DNA of 64,000 nt from an uncultured Gammaproteobacteria bacterium (GCA_913064945.1 CAJYAN010000003.1:62001-126000); one strand, 5' to 3'; shown: positions 1 to 9,209, numbered from the stretch's first letter. Numbers and translations are program-made. The notes: generated from the letters alone by a model not told the origin.

Positions 1-1254
1 TGAGGCCAGAGGAATGTCTGAATCTTGCAGCGCAATGTCGACCAGTTTATATCTTATCGATAACGGTATTTGTGCAGGTCGTTTATAGTAATGATTTTCA
101 AGGAACATCCTCTTGAGTAATGTCCCCGCCGCTGGCATCGCCTGCGTCTTTTTCAGAAACAGGGCCGCCGCCTGTTCGACGACGTCGCGTTGCTGTCCTT
201 TAAGAATCAAAAAAGCATAGAGTGCCCGCGCCTTCAAATGGTCCTTGACGTCAATCTTTTTCGCGTAGTCAAGCCAGCTTTTATCATCGCCAATCAGGAG
301 TTGGTGTTGATTGCCCAGCTGTTCCGCCTCGGTAGTATAGGCCTGCCACAGGCCAGCGGCATCCATGTCCTTGAAAAGACCGGCGGGGAGTTGTTGTGGC
401 TTGACCAGTGCAACCAGATGTTCCAGGGCATTTATGGTGGCATGGCGATCACCACTGCGTCGAGCCGCCTCGACAATAACCGCCCACAGGCGATACTTTA
501 AATTTTCATCCACCCACTTACCACGTAACTGACGGAAAGCGGCCTGAAGGACTTTTTTGGGCTTACGCTCACCGCTACGCAACTGTGCCACCAGATACAA
601 CATACCAACCTGCGGGTCTTTTGTGTGTTTGCTTAAGAGTTCCACTGCCTCCGCGATGCGATTGTTCAATAACAAAATCCGTGCACGCATAAAACGGTCG
701 GTTTCGGTTAATAGCCCATAATCCAGTTGATATCGTTGTTCCGCCGTATAGGTATCTGTTAACAGCCCCTGCTCAAGATAGGTTTCGATGACCTGGCGGC
801 GCCATTTTGGCAACCACTCCCGATTTTGCTCGCCACTAAGCGTGGGCGATGACCAGATGAGAGCGCGCAATTCATCGCGTGATTCACGGTATTGTTGCAA
901 CTCAAACAGCGCCTGTGCCCTCGCCGTTTTAGCCCAAAGTAAAAAATCCATATCGACACCGGCAGGCAGTCTGCTTGTCCTCTCGACCAGTGCGCTCCAG
1001 TTTCCTGTTTGCTGGTAGATCCGCAGTCGCTCACGTTCCCAGTCTGTCCATTGTTGTAAATGACCCTGTGCCTCAGGTTGCTGGCGATCCATGAGCTGCA
1101 ATACCAGTTGCTCGGCACCATTTGCTTCCAGATTTCGCAGGTCCTGTAACGTATCCTGTGCAGAGGCTGGCAGGCTCAGCAGGCACAGGCATAACCCGAA
1201 TAACCAACGCCGGTGATAACCTTCAAAATACTTGATCGGTATAGTCGTCATCAT
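1..1254 (-). CDS. Secreted helical-repeat protein, 3' end outside window
   Basis: The frame is open from two adjacent ATG codons at 1254 and 1251 to the left edge, giving at least 418 residues with no stop. The first 35 or so residues form a signal peptide: basic GYHRRW, a Leu/Cys-rich core, then PASAQ as a likely cleavage site. The rest is Leu/Ala/Gln-rich helix with Trp- and Arg-containing repeats, like the superhelical (TPR-like) domain of periplasmic scaffolds or of soluble lytic transglycosylases. The catalytic part that would decide this is not in the window. It lies directly downstream of the rplS terminator and points the same way. Function unknown. Confidence 0.7.
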   Translation of the reverse strand, partial: MMTTIPIKYFEGYHRRWLFGLCLCLLSLPASAQDTLQDLRNLEANGAEQLVLQLMDRQQPEAQGHLQQWTDWERERLRIYQQTGNWSALVERTSRLPAGVDMDFLLWAKTARAQALFELQQYRESRDELRALIWSSPTLSGEQNREWLPKWRRQVIETYLEQGLLTDTYTAEQRYQLDYGLLTETDRFMRARILLLNNRIAEAVELLSKHTKDPQVGMLYLVAQLRSGERKPKKVLQAAFRQLRGKWVDENLKYRLWAVIVEAARRSGDRHATINALEHLVALVKPQQLPAGLFKDMDAAGLWQAYTTEAEQLGNQHQLLIGDDKSWLDYAKKIDVKDHLKARALYAFLILKGQQRDVVEQAAALFLKKTQAMPAAGTLLKRMFLENHYYKRPAQIPLSIRYKLVDIALQDSDIPLAS

Positions 1255-1289
1255 AAAAAAAACGGGTAGCGCGCCTGGCGATACCCGTT
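1255..1289 (-). terminator. Intrinsic terminator after rplS
   Basis: On the minus strand an 8-bp perfect stem, AACGGGTA (1289-1282) with TACCCGTT (1268-1261), closes a 13-nt loop and runs into a T tract at 1260-1255. It ends the rpsP-rimM-trmD-rplS transcript. The start codon of the next gene begins right at the end of the T tract. Confidence 0.88.
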
Positions 1290-1337
1290 CTCAGTTTACC
1301 CTGTTGTTCACGTCACCAATGTGACGGTCGACGCGGC

Positions 1338-1691
1338 TTACTTTCTAACCAGCTTTTCCTTGATACGTGCTGACCTGCCGGAAAGCTCACGTAGATAATA
1401 CAGCTTGGCACGGCGAACATCACCGCGACGCTTGACTTCAATGCTGGCGATACTGGGGCTGTGCGTCTGAAAGACACGCTCAACACCTTCACCATGTGAA
1501 ATCTTGCGTACAGTAAAAGCCGAATCCAGACCACGGTTACGCTTGGCAATGACAATACCTTCGTATGCCTGCAAACGCTCGCGGTTACCTTCTTTAACAT
1601 TGACCTGAACCACAACCGTGTCACCGGGGCCAAACTCTGGCACGTCCTGTTTTAGCTGTTCTGCGTTCAGTTCATCAATAATATTTGCCAT
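1338..1691 (-). CDS. rplS: 50S ribosomal protein L19
   Basis: L19 lies at the 30S-50S interface of the ribosome. The product starts [12 protein letters not shown] and contains the family segments [13 protein letters not shown] and [16 protein letters not shown]; its 117 residues match the usual length. I chose the ATG at 1691, with a GGAG about 12 nt upstream, over an upstream in-frame ATG at 1706, because L19 proteins begin with this MANII-type sequence. It is the last gene of the classical rpsP-rimM-trmD-rplS operon, 37 nt after trmD, and is followed by a strong terminator. Confidence 0.97.
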   Translation of the reverse strand: MANIIDELNAEQLKQDVPEFGPGDTVVVQVNVKEGNRERLQAYEGIVIAKRNRGLDSAFTVRKISHGEGVERVFQTHSPSIASIEVKRRGDVRRAKLYYLRELSGRSARIKEKLVRK

Positions 1692-1728
1692 GACCTTTTT
1701 CTCCAAAGTCGAATCTCAAAATTATAAC

Positions 1729-2469
1729 TTATTCTGCTTCATTCTCGCGAATAAACTCCGCCAGTAAATTCTGCTGTTCGGCATCCAGCTCTACCTCAGC
1801 CAGCAGGTCCGGGCGTCGTAGCCAGGTCCGGCCCAGGGCCTGTTTGTGCCGCCAGCGTTGTATCGCCTGGTGGTCACCACTCTTGAGCACTGCCGGTATG
1901 CCCATGCCATCTACCTCTTCCGGTCGGGTAAAATGCGGGTAGTCCAGCAGGCCATCCGCAAACGAGTCTTCACTCGCCGAGTCCTGGTGTCCCAGGGCTC
2001 CGGGTAACAGGCGGGTAATTCCATCGACCATCACCATGGCCGCCAGCTCACCACCACTCAGCACGTAGTCACCAATGGACCACTCTTCATCTATCTCGGC
2101 CTTGATAATACGCTCATCAATGCCTTCGTATCGACCACAAACCATAATCAGACCGGCGCGACTGGATAATTCCTGCAGGCCGCGATGGTCGACTTTTCGC
2201 CCCTGCGGTGACAGGTAAATCACCCGACTTCCGGTACTGGCCTCACGCGCAGCTCGGATTGCCTCGCGTAGCGGTGGCAGCATCATGACCATCCCCGGTC
2301 CACCACCGTAGGGCCGATCATCGACAGTATTATGCGTATCCGTCGTGTAATCCCGAGGATTCCAGGTAAATAAATCCAGTAAACCCTGCTTCACTGCACG
2401 ACCAGTGATTCCATACTCCGCCATGGTCTTGATCATGGGCGGAAACAGGGTAACCACATCAATGCGCAT
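1729..2469 (-). CDS. trmD: tRNA (guanine37-N1)-methyltransferase TrmD
   Basis: Methylates G37 next to the anticodon using S-adenosylmethionine, which prevents +1 frameshifting. The 246-residue protein starts [12 protein letters not shown] and carries the SPOUT-knot signatures [24 protein letters not shown] and the PEEVDGM segment that precedes the C-terminal helical domain. Length is normal. It sits 12 nt after rimM in the ribosomal-protein operon, the standard gammaproteobacterial order. Confidence 0.97.
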   Translation of the reverse strand: MRIDVVTLFPPMIKTMAEYGITGRAVKQGLLDLFTWNPRDYTTDTHNTVDDRPYGGGPGMVMMLPPLREAIRAAREASTGSRVIYLSPQGRKVDHRGLQELSSRAGLIMVCGRYEGIDERIIKAEIDEEWSIGDYVLSGGELAAMVMVDGITRLLPGALGHQDSASEDSFADGLLDYPHFTRPEEVDGMGIPAVLKSGDHQAIQRWRHKQALGRTWLRRPDLLAEVELDAEQQNLLAEFIRENEAE

Positions 2470-2481
2470 ACAGTCTATTCC

Positions 2482-3012
2482 TTAAAACTCCGGGTCCCAG
2501 TCAACGCTAATGACCTTACCGGGGATATCCACCGAGACAACTACCTCCTCGAGGATAAATGGGATAAGCCTTTCCTGCGGCTCACTCCCTGAAATCTGTT
2601 GGTGGACGACCAGGACATCATTCGCACCGGTCTCCAGCATTTCATGCACCTGACCGAGGTCGATGCCTTCCTGGGTGACGATCCGGCAACCCACCAGATC
2701 TGCCCAATAATAACCTTCGTCCAGCTCGGGTAACTGCTGGCGTCGTATCAGAATCTCTGTCTTGAGCAGCTCTCGTGCCGCCTCACGGTCATCGCAACCG
2801 ACAAGATGTGCCACGATGCCCTCGCCATGAACTCGTCCGTCCTGTAGCTCGACCGGACGGCAGGTTTTACCCTGTTTTAGATACCATGGAGAGTAATTCA
2901 GAATATTCTGTCGCGGCCGAGTATAAGAATAGACCTTTACCCAACCTTTAACACCGTAGATCCCGGATATACGGCCTACCGCAACGTACTCATCCCCTGT
3001 CTCTACAGACAT
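2482..3012 (-). CDS. rimM: 16S rRNA processing protein RimM
   Basis: Ribosome maturation factor that binds S19 and helps assemble the 30S head. 176 residues: an N-terminal beta-barrel starting with the VGRISGIYGVKGWVKVYSYT signature, then a PRC-barrel domain (EGYYWADLVGC ... GQVHEMLETGANDVLVV). It lies 11 nt after rpsP and 12 nt before trmD in the same operon. Confidence 0.96.
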   Translation of the reverse strand: MSVETGDEYVAVGRISGIYGVKGWVKVYSYTRPRQNILNYSPWYLKQGKTCRPVELQDGRVHGEGIVAHLVGCDDREAARELLKTEILIRRQQLPELDEGYYWADLVGCRIVTQEGIDLGQVHEMLETGANDVLVVHQQISGSEPQERLIPFILEEVVVSVDIPGKVISVDWDPEF

Positions 3013-3023
3013 GGGTAAAAACG

Positions 3024-3266
3024 TTACGCCGCCTTTTCCTTCAACAACTGGCTAACGCGATCAGTTGCCTGTGCGCCCTGTCCAATCCAGTGTTCAATAC
3101 GCTCACGATCAACATTCAGGCGAATTTCCTGGCCCTTGGCAACCGGGTTGAAAAAGCCGACACGTTCAATATAGCGACCGTCTCGACGGTTGCGGCTGTC
3201 GGTGACCACAATGTGGTAGAAGGGGCGTTTCTTGGCGCCGCCACGTGATAAACGAATGCTAACCAT
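3024..3266 (-). CDS. rpsP: 30S ribosomal protein S16
   Basis: Small-subunit assembly protein, 80 residues. It begins [20 protein letters not shown] with the family segments [19 protein letters not shown] and [16 protein letters not shown]. It is the first gene of the rpsP-rimM-trmD-rplS operon. The 108-nt gap to ffh holds a weak hairpin and presumably the operon promoter. Confidence 0.97.
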   Translation of the reverse strand: MVSIRLSRGGAKKRPFYHIVVTDSRNRRDGRYIERVGFFNPVAKGQEIRLNVDRERIEHWIGQGAQATDRVSQLLKEKAA

Positions 3267-3300
3267 CGTCTCGTCAATTCCTTAAAATATGAGTAGATAC

Positions 3301-3319
3301 AAACCCCATATTCGGGGCT
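3301..3319 (-). terminator. Possible weak terminator between ffh and rpsP
   Basis: On the minus strand a short stem (AGCCCC with GGGGTT, including one G-T pair) around a 6-nt loop is followed by TTTG. It is placed correctly to end the ffh transcript, but the stem is short and the T run poor. Confidence 0.35.
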
Positions 3320-3374
3320 GTGTAAAAGTCGGCCATTGTACTCAAAATTGCCCAAATGTGAAGGGGTTAAGTGA

Positions 3375-4736
3375 TTAAAATCCGCCAAAACCCGGCGGCA
3401 GGCGCCCGGCCATACCTCGCATCATGTTTTTGAGGCCCCCCTTACCCATTTTCTTCATCATTTTCTGCATTTGGGTGAATTGCTTCAACAGACGATTGAC
3501 ATCCTGCACCTGGACCCCGGAGCCAATGGCGATCCGTCGTTTGCGCGAACCCTTAATAAGGTCCGGCTTACGACGTTCCAGCGGGGTCATGGAGAGAATA
3601 ATGGCCTCCATTCTTGCCATCTGCTTGTCATTGACCATATCGGCGGCCCCGGCGGGCAAATTTCCCATCCCCGGCAGTTTATCCATCAGGCTACCCAGGC
3701 CACCCATTTTCTGCATTTGCTGGAATTGCATACGCAGGTCATTTAGGTCAAATCCCTTACCTTTTTTAAGCTTCTTAGCGAGTTTCTCGGCCTCAGCCAC
3801 ATCGACCTGCTGAACAGCCTGCTCGACCAGACTGACCATATCCCCCATACCCAGGATGCGGGAGGCGACCCGATCGGGGTGAAATGGCTCCAGGGCGGTG
3901 GTCTTTTCACCGACGCCGAGGAATTTAATGGGCTTGCCAGTTATCTGCCGAATCGACAGCGCGGCACCACCACGGGCATCACCATCGGTCTTGGTCAATA
4001 CCACGCCGGTCAATGGCAAAGCGTCGTTGAAGGCCTTGGCGGTGTTGGCGGCATCCTGGCCCGTCATACTATCGACCACGAACAGGGTCTCGACCGGTTT
4101 GATGGCCTGATGCAGCTGCTGGATCTCGGACATCATGTCGGTGTCGATATGCAGGCGGCCCGCCGTATCCACAATCAATACATCACAATTCTGTACCCGG
4201 GCATGCTGCAGCGCCGCCTCGGCAATGGCTTTGGGCTGCTGGCTGACTTCTGATGGAAACCACTCTGCACCGACCTCGGCCGCCACCGTCTTCAGCTGTT
4301 CAATCGCCGCCGGTCGATAGATATCGGCACTGACCACCAGGACCTTTTTCTTCTGCTGCTCGATAAGATAGCGGGCCAGCTTGGCGGTAGTCGTTGTCTT
4401 ACCCGAACCCTGCAGGCCGGCCATCAGAATCACCGCTGGCGGGGTGGCTGCCAGATTCAGGCCGTCGTTACCATCCCCCATGAGGTGGATGAGCTCATCA
4501 TTGACAATCTTGACCAGCAATTGCCCTGGTGTCAGGCTTTTAATAACCTCCTCACCTATAGCGCGTTCGCGCACGTGTTCGATGAAATCCTTAATCACCG
4601 ACAGGGCTACGTCAGCCTCCAACAGGGCCATACGCACTTCACGCAGAGTATCTTTTATATTGTCTTCGGTAAGGCGACCAACACCGCGTAGATTCCGTAC
4701 CGTCTTGCCAAGACGCTCGCTTAAACCATCAAACAT
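3375..4736 (-). CDS. ffh: Signal recognition particle protein Ffh
   Basis: GTPase of the signal recognition particle; with 4.5S RNA it targets membrane proteins to FtsY. 453 residues. The N domain covers about 1-90. The G domain has the P-loop GLQGSGKT at 107-114, DTAGR and TKTDGDARGG. The methionine-rich M domain runs from about 300 to the end (QFQQMQKMGGLGSLM ... MKKMGKGGLKNMMRG), with the RNA-binding segment GSRKRRIAIGSG. Length is normal. It is followed downstream by rpsP, with the MBL gene 37 nt upstream on the same strand. Confidence 0.97.
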   Translation of the reverse strand: MFDGLSERLGKTVRNLRGVGRLTEDNIKDTLREVRMALLEADVALSVIKDFIEHVRERAIGEEVIKSLTPGQLLVKIVNDELIHLMGDGNDGLNLAATPPAVILMAGLQGSGKTTTTAKLARYLIEQQKKKVLVVSADIYRPAAIEQLKTVAAEVGAEWFPSEVSQQPKAIAEAALQHARVQNCDVLIVDTAGRLHIDTDMMSEIQQLHQAIKPVETLFVVDSMTGQDAANTAKAFNDALPLTGVVLTKTDGDARGGAALSIRQITGKPIKFLGVGEKTTALEPFHPDRVASRILGMGDMVSLVEQAVQQVDVAEAEKLAKKLKKGKGFDLNDLRMQFQQMQKMGGLGSLMDKLPGMGNLPAGAADMVNDKQMARMEAIILSMTPLERRKPDLIKGSRKRRIAIGSGVQVQDVNRLLKQFTQMQKMMKKMGKGGLKNMMRGMAGRLPPGFGGF

Positions 4737-4773
4737 GAATATTTTCCAGCAATTGAACTAAACAGGGGGAGGA

Positions 4774-5538
4774 TTATAACGTGAAAGTCTCTTTGCCGTT
4801 GAGTAAATGCAACTTCCGCTCGGGCATGGCCTGCTGACACTCGGCAAAAATATTTTGCTCGTCGCCGGGTTTGGTATGACTAATGTAGATGTCAGGGTCA
4901 TGTTTGAGTTTACGCATGTCCTCGCCAAGTAATTGTGGACAGTAGTGTCCCGCCCGGCGACAGAGGTCGATATCCTTATTGGCAAAGGCCGCCTCAACCA
5001 TCAGGACATCCAGACGGTCGCCGGTATTGAGCGCCTGCCAGAGGGTGTCGTTGCTGGTAGTATCACCACTAAAGACGAAGACACCGGTGCCATTGCTTAC
5101 CCGGTATCCCGCCCCCGGCACAATGTGGTTTACCGGGATCATCTCGAAGTGACGACCATTCAGCTCACAGTGTTCATTGGGCGAGAGGACATTAAACGTC
5201 ATGACAGGTTTGTCGACACTGGGCAAGCGGGAAAAATCCGGCCAGATGATATTATTAAAAATGTGGTGTTTGAGGGCCTCAATGGTATCGGCACGGGCAT
5301 GTACGACCAGTGGTTCCTGAATACGGTCAAAAATAGTATCGACCAGCAGTGGCAGGCTGGCGATATGATCCAGGTGTGAGTGGGTGAGGAAGATATGCTG
5401 GATATGACTCATTTCCTCTAACGACAGGTCACCAACACCGGTCCCGGCATCGATAAGGATATCCTCGTCTACCATCAATGACGTTGTGCGTAAATTCGCA
5501 CTGACACCGCCACTACAACCCAATATCTTGATTTGCAT
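4774..5538 (-). CDS. MBL-fold class II cyclic-nucleotide phosphodiesterase-like protein
   Basis: Metallo-beta-lactamase-fold hydrolase of about 254 residues. It contains the metal motif THSHLDHI near residue 53, a further VNHIVPG histidine, FSGDTTSN supplying the bridging Asp, and a late ISHTKPGDE histidine. The SHLDH form and overall plan resemble class II 3',5'-cyclic-nucleotide phosphodiesterases; tRNase Z-like hydrolases share the fold. The ATG at 5538 is preferred to an in-frame TTG two codons earlier. It stands directly upstream of ffh on the same strand. A membrane nucleotide cyclase is encoded at 35.7 kb, so a cAMP role is conceivable but unproven. Confidence 0.75.
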   Translation of the reverse strand: MQIKILGCSGGVSANLRTTSLMVDEDILIDAGTGVGDLSLEEMSHIQHIFLTHSHLDHIASLPLLVDTIFDRIQEPLVVHARADTIEALKHHIFNNIIWPDFSRLPSVDKPVMTFNVLSPNEHCELNGRHFEMIPVNHIVPGAGYRVSNGTGVFVFSGDTTSNDTLWQALNTGDRLDVLMVEAAFANKDIDLCRRAGHYCPQLLGEDMRKLKHDPDIYISHTKPGDEQNIFAECQQAMPERKLHLLNGKETFTL

Positions 5539-5838
5539 ATCCAACCCACTGACGTATACAACCAGATTTTACTGTCCTGCGCCTGGTGTCTAACGCCCTG
5601 TCCTCTGTCCTTGTTATCTGATAGTTGATCATGCCACTGTCATATCAACCAGAATGCTACCTCGGTCACAAGTCAATGCCCTTCAAAAAAGGTTTATCGG
5701 ACAACAACTTCCAGAACTATAGCGGGAATCATCGCAAATGTATCGATTTTGCAATCGCTGCAAAAACACCTTCTCAGCCTGTGACGCTTGTGCGATGATC
5801 GAGCACAGAAGAATTCGCGTATAGAGACAAGGAATTTA
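5539..5838. other. Divergent intergenic region, MBL gene to ccsA-like gene
   Basis: About 300 nt that must hold two divergent promoters. I see no convincing operator, RNA or repeat. A 28-codon frame at 5738-5824 on the plus strand encodes two CxxC pairs and is listed separately at low confidence. Confidence 0.5.
5738..5824 (+). CDS. Possible 28-residue CxxC-CxxC micropeptide
   Basis: An ATG at 5738 opens a 28-codon frame ending with TAG at 5822-5824, just before the ccsA-like gene. The product has two CxxC pairs (CNRC and CDAC) separated by six residues, like a minimal zinc knuckle. No good ribosome binding site precedes it, and a frame this short can arise by chance, so it is only a candidate. 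Confidence 0.2.
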   Translation: MYRFCNRCKNTFSACDACAMIEHRRIRV

Positions 5839-6654
5839 ATGACAGCTTCAATTCTCGGCTGGTTAGCAATCACGTCCTACCTGGCAGGCAGCGCACTGAT
5901 TGTTCAACAACTGCGCACGAACGCGATTAAGGCTGCACTGTTTAAGCGTAGCGTGCAGCTCTGTGGCAGTCTCGCTCTGTTACTGCATACTTTCAACATC
6001 TATTACACCATGATCGTCCCGAGCGGTTTTGATATCGGCCTGTTTAGTATTTTATCCGTCGTCGCCTGGTTAGCCGTGGCCCTGCTCCTGGTCGTCACAG
6101 TGCAGGACACTGTCGAGTGCCTGGGCGTCATTGTCTTTCCCTTTGCAGCCGGGACGCTGCTGCTTCGGCTACTTTACCCGCAACCGTATCTCATGTCTGA
6201 GTCACTGACCCCGGGGCTGGATTTTCATATTCTGACTTCACTACTGGCATACAGCCTGCTGTCCATTGCTGCCGTACAGGCCGTATTACTCTATTTCCAG
6301 GACCGGCACCTGCACAGCAAGCAGCCCGGTGGTTTTATACGTGCCCTGCCGCCATTGGAGAGTATGGAAAAGCTGCTCTTTAAACTGATTATTCTGGGGT
6401 TTTGTGTCCTGAGTATTGCCCTCGCCAGCGGCATGTACTATTTGCAGAATATGTTCACCCAGCACCTGGCACATAAAACCATTTTGTCGATCATTGCCTG
6501 GTTCGTTTTTGCCATTCTACTCATTGGTCGCTGGCAGTTTGGCTGGCGGGGCCGAATCGCTATCCGCTGGGTGCTAAGTGGTTTTATTTTGCTGATGCTC
6601 GCCTATTTCGGCAGTAAGTTTGTTATTGAGATGCTCCTCAATCGCCCGATGTAG
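5839..6654 (+). CDS. CcsA/YpjD-type cytochrome c assembly family membrane protein
   Basis: Integral membrane protein of 271 residues with about eight hydrophobic segments, matching the CcsA/ResC/YpjD family that includes haem-handling cytochrome c assembly proteins. Histidines at helix ends (LLLHTFN, DFHILTS, QHLAHKT) could bind haem; I see no clear WWD tryptophan motif, as in YpjD. The ATG at 5839 follows an AAGGA; the longer frame upstream has no support. The order ffh / ypjD / yfjD is conserved in gammaproteobacteria, which supports a YpjD assignment. Its exact substrate is not known. Confidence 0.8.
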   Translation: MTASILGWLAITSYLAGSALIVQQLRTNAIKAALFKRSVQLCGSLALLLHTFNIYYTMIVPSGFDIGLFSILSVVAWLAVALLLVVTVQDTVECLGVIVFPFAAGTLLLRLLYPQPYLMSESLTPGLDFHILTSLLAYSLLSIAAVQAVLLYFQDRHLHSKQPGGFIRALPPLESMEKLLFKLIILGFCVLSIALASGMYYLQNMFTQHLAHKTILSIIAWFVFAILLIGRWQFGWRGRIAIRWVLSGFILLMLAYFGSKFVIEMLLNRPM

Positions 6655-6728
6655 AGCCGAGAACTTGACGCCCTGCTGTAGTGAAATGACAATACAACGC
6701 ATGCCCACAATGAGAGAGTTTACCTCCC

Positions 6729-8033
6729 TTGGATGATATTCCCCTTAGCGTCCTCATCGGCGCCCTGTTCTTCCTGATCCTGGTTTCAAGCTTTTTCTCC
6801 GGCTCTGAGACCGGTCTAATGAGCCTGAATCGCTATCGCCTGCGACACCTGGCAGATAGTAAACACAAGGGGGCGATCCGGGCGCAACGTCTGTTGGCCA
6901 GTCCGGAAAAACTCATTAGCCTTATTCTATTAGGCAATAACTTTGTCAATATCCTGGCCTCATCCATTGCGACCATTATCGGTATTCGCCTGTTTGATGA
7001 GGCAGGTATCTTAATGGCCACCATAATTCTAACCATCGTGGTCCTCATTTTTGCTGAGGTTACGCCCAAAACACTGGCCGCCTTACACGCCGAACGTTTT
7101 GCCCTGCCGGCGGCATATATTCTGGAGCCGCTCCTCAAGCTACTCTATCCCGTAGTCTGGTTGATCAACCTGGCGACCAGGGCCATTTTCCGCCTGTTTC
7201 GGGTCCCCCTGAACAAGAGCACCGGTGACACCCTCAGTCGAGAGGAACTACGCATTGTCGTCAACGAGGCCGGCTCCATGATTCCACAACAGCATCAGGA
7301 TATGCTGCTGAGTATTCTCGACCTGGAAAAAGTCACCGTCGAAGATATTATGATACCGCGCAACGAAATTGCAGGCGTCGACATAAATGATGACTGGTCG
7401 GATATCGTCAGACAGCTGACCGAGAGTCAGCATACCCGTCTGCCCGTATACGAGGATGATATTGACCACGTCATCGGTATGGTGCATATGCGCGATATCG
7501 TACGCCTGCTCAAAAACCCCGACTCGGACAGAAACAATTTTAAGGCCATGTTGCGTGATGTCTACTTTATCCCGGAAAACACCCCCCTCAATACCCAGTT
7601 GCTCAATTTTCAGCGTGAACGCCGCCGCATGGGGCTGGTGGTAAATGAATATGGCGATATGCTCGGTATGGTGACCATGGATGACCTACTGGAGGAGATA
7701 GTCGGTGAATTTACCACTGACCCCTCGGCCAGCAGCCGTGATGTCCACTTACAGGAGGACGGCACCTATCTCGTTGATGGTGGTGCCAGCCTGCGGGAAC
7801 TCAATCGTGTCCTCGGCTGGAACCTGCCAACCGATGGCCCCAAGACACTCAATGGCCTGGTCACGGAATTTCTGGAACATATTCCAGATCAGGGCACAAG
7901 CCTCCTGATTGGTGATTATCCTCTGGAGATCGTCCAAACCAGCCAAAATACAGTGAAAACCATCAGAATTGATCCCAACTGGAAACAACGACAGGAGGCC
8001 TCGTCCTCCAGCGACGACACAACAAACCGATAA
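6729..8033 (+). CDS. HlyC/CorC family transporter (CNNM-CBS-CorC, YfjD-like)
   Basis: Predicted inner-membrane divalent cation (Mg/Co) export protein of 434 residues. The N-terminal CNNM (DUF21) domain, about residues 1-190, has three or four membrane segments and the signature FFSGSETGLMSLN. A pair of CBS domains lies at about 205-330 (EDIMIPRNEIAG ... YEDDIDHVIGMVHMRD ... VNEYGDMLGMVTMDDLLEEIVGE). A C-terminal CorC/HlyC domain follows (DGTYLVDGGASLRELNRVLGW). Translation appears to start at TTG 6729. It follows the YpjD-like gene as in many relatives. Confidence 0.88.
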   Translation: MDDIPLSVLIGALFFLILVSSFFSGSETGLMSLNRYRLRHLADSKHKGAIRAQRLLASPEKLISLILLGNNFVNILASSIATIIGIRLFDEAGILMATIILTIVVLIFAEVTPKTLAALHAERFALPAAYILEPLLKLLYPVVWLINLATRAIFRLFRVPLNKSTGDTLSREELRIVVNEAGSMIPQQHQDMLLSILDLEKVTVEDIMIPRNEIAGVDINDDWSDIVRQLTESQHTRLPVYEDDIDHVIGMVHMRDIVRLLKNPDSDRNNFKAMLRDVYFIPENTPLNTQLLNFQRERRRMGLVVNEYGDMLGMVTMDDLLEEIVGEFTTDPSASSRDVHLQEDGTYLVDGGASLRELNRVLGWNLPTDGPKTLNGLVTEFLEHIPDQGTSLLIGDYPLEIVQTSQNTVKTIRIDPNWKQRQEASSSSDDTTNR

Positions 8034-8068
8034 ACGGTGGTGGCTTAACGGCCCAATGGCACCCGCTG

Positions 8069-8099
8069 TTGTACAATTGCATTAAATAATGTCTATAAT
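8069..8099 (+). promoter_or_regulatory. Possible sigma-70 promoter of the FHA-PilZ pair
   Basis: A perfect -10 TATAAT at 8094-8099 lies 45 nt before the FHA gene. A TTGTAC at 8069-8074 could be the -35, but the 19-nt spacer is longer than ideal. Confidence 0.4.
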
Positions 8100-8143
8100 G
8101 CCAAGATAAATATAGAGTTTTACTACTTATTGGAGAGCGTAGG

Positions 8144-8782
8144 GTGTCCAAGCTGACGCTGTCGTTCAAAGGGCAGAGTTTAAAATTATTCTCCATTCGT
8201 CGGGGCAGTCTGTTTATTGGCAGCGATCCTACCTGTGAGATCCATATTGACAGCCTGGCTGTCAATGCCAGGCATGCCCGCCTGGATACCGAAGACCAGG
8301 TCACAATCTTAAATGACCTGTCCACCGGTGAGACCGAAGGACTCACTGTCAACAAGGAAAAGATTCAGCAGCACACCCTGAAGGATGGCGATGTCATCCA
8401 GGTCGGCAAGCATACGCTCACCTACAAATATGAACCGATTCAGGATGACGATATCGAGTTTAGCCAGATGTCCTCCGCCTCACTGGAAATGCCCAGTGTC
8501 ACGAGCAGTCAGGAAATGGTTCGGCCCGGCTGGCTTCAAATCATGACAGGGCAAAATCTGGGGAAGACACTGAGCCTGAATCGCTCCATGACAAATCTGG
8601 GTAAACCCGGCGTCGCGACCGCCCTGATCACACGTCGCAGTGATGGCTATTTTATTTCACATCTGGAAGGCAAACATCCACCGCTGGTGGGCAACCAGCC
8701 GATTGCGGAGAAAAACCACAAACTCAATGACGGCGACACCATTCAAATTGGTAACGTCAAGATGCAATTCTATCTCGAATAG
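8144..8782 (+). CDS. FHA-domain protein with two FHA-like halves
   Basis: Cytoplasmic phosphopeptide-binding-type protein of 212 residues, GTG start with GGAG 8 nt upstream. The first half has the FHA pattern SLFIGSDPTCEIHIDS followed by ARHARL and later GDVIQVGKHTLTY. The second half (about 125-212) repeats the pattern in a weaker form (NRSMTNLGKPG ... HKLNDGDTIQIGNVKM). There is no kinase, phosphatase or membrane segment. A PilZ gene follows 45 nt later in the same direction, so it may act in c-di-GMP-linked surface or secretion control; that is inference. Confidence 0.8.
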   Translation: MSKLTLSFKGQSLKLFSIRRGSLFIGSDPTCEIHIDSLAVNARHARLDTEDQVTILNDLSTGETEGLTVNKEKIQQHTLKDGDVIQVGKHTLTYKYEPIQDDDIEFSQMSSASLEMPSVTSSQEMVRPGWLQIMTGQNLGKTLSLNRSMTNLGKPGVATALITRRSDGYFISHLEGKHPPLVGNQPIAEKNHKLNDGDTIQIGNVKMQFYLE

Positions 8783-8827
8783 ACATTAGCTTTCAGACTC
8801 GAGATGAAATCGATATAAGGGATTCTC

Positions 8828-9196
8828 ATGAACAATCCTCAAATGCGTCATTTTACCCGCGTTCCCTTCGATTGTGAGGCGCGCCTGATTTCCGGCATAC
8901 AAAGCTGGCCTAGCCACCTCATTGATATCAGTCTCAAAGGGGCGTTAATCAGTTTGCCAACCAACTGGCAGGGACGGCGCGGAGATCAATTTATTCTCGA
9001 AATATTTCTCGGCGGCACGACGGTAAACATCAGGATGGAAGTGCGTGTTTCACATGTTGAAGAGGACCGTATCGGCTTTAGCTGTGACTATGTCGACATT
9101 GAAAGCGCATCGCACCTGCGTCGGCTTATGGAATTGAATCTCGGTAATGAGGACCTGTTAGAACGCGAGATCCATGAAATGATTAAACTCAAATAG
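8828..9196 (+). CDS. PilZ domain protein (c-di-GMP receptor)
   Basis: Single-domain PilZ protein of 122 residues. The c-di-GMP binding motifs are intact: RHFTR (RxxxR) at the N-terminus and DISLKG (D/NxSxxG) near residue 38. Proteins of this type bind the second messenger and change the activity of a partner in motility, pilus or polysaccharide systems; the partner cannot be read from this sequence. It is probably co-transcribed with the FHA gene and ends 13 nt from the convergent radA. Confidence 0.88.
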   Translation: MNNPQMRHFTRVPFDCEARLISGIQSWPSHLIDISLKGALISLPTNWQGRRGDQFILEIFLGGTTVNIRMEVRVSHVEEDRIGFSCDYVDIESASHLRRLMELNLGNEDLLEREIHEMIKLK

Positions 9197-9209
9197 CACA
9201 CCACACCTG

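Noticed and set aside
190-1121. Several open frames of 76-120 codons on both strands near the left end
   Set aside because: They overlap a continuous minus-strand frame (1-1254) with a signal peptide and consistent coding character; they are shadows of it.
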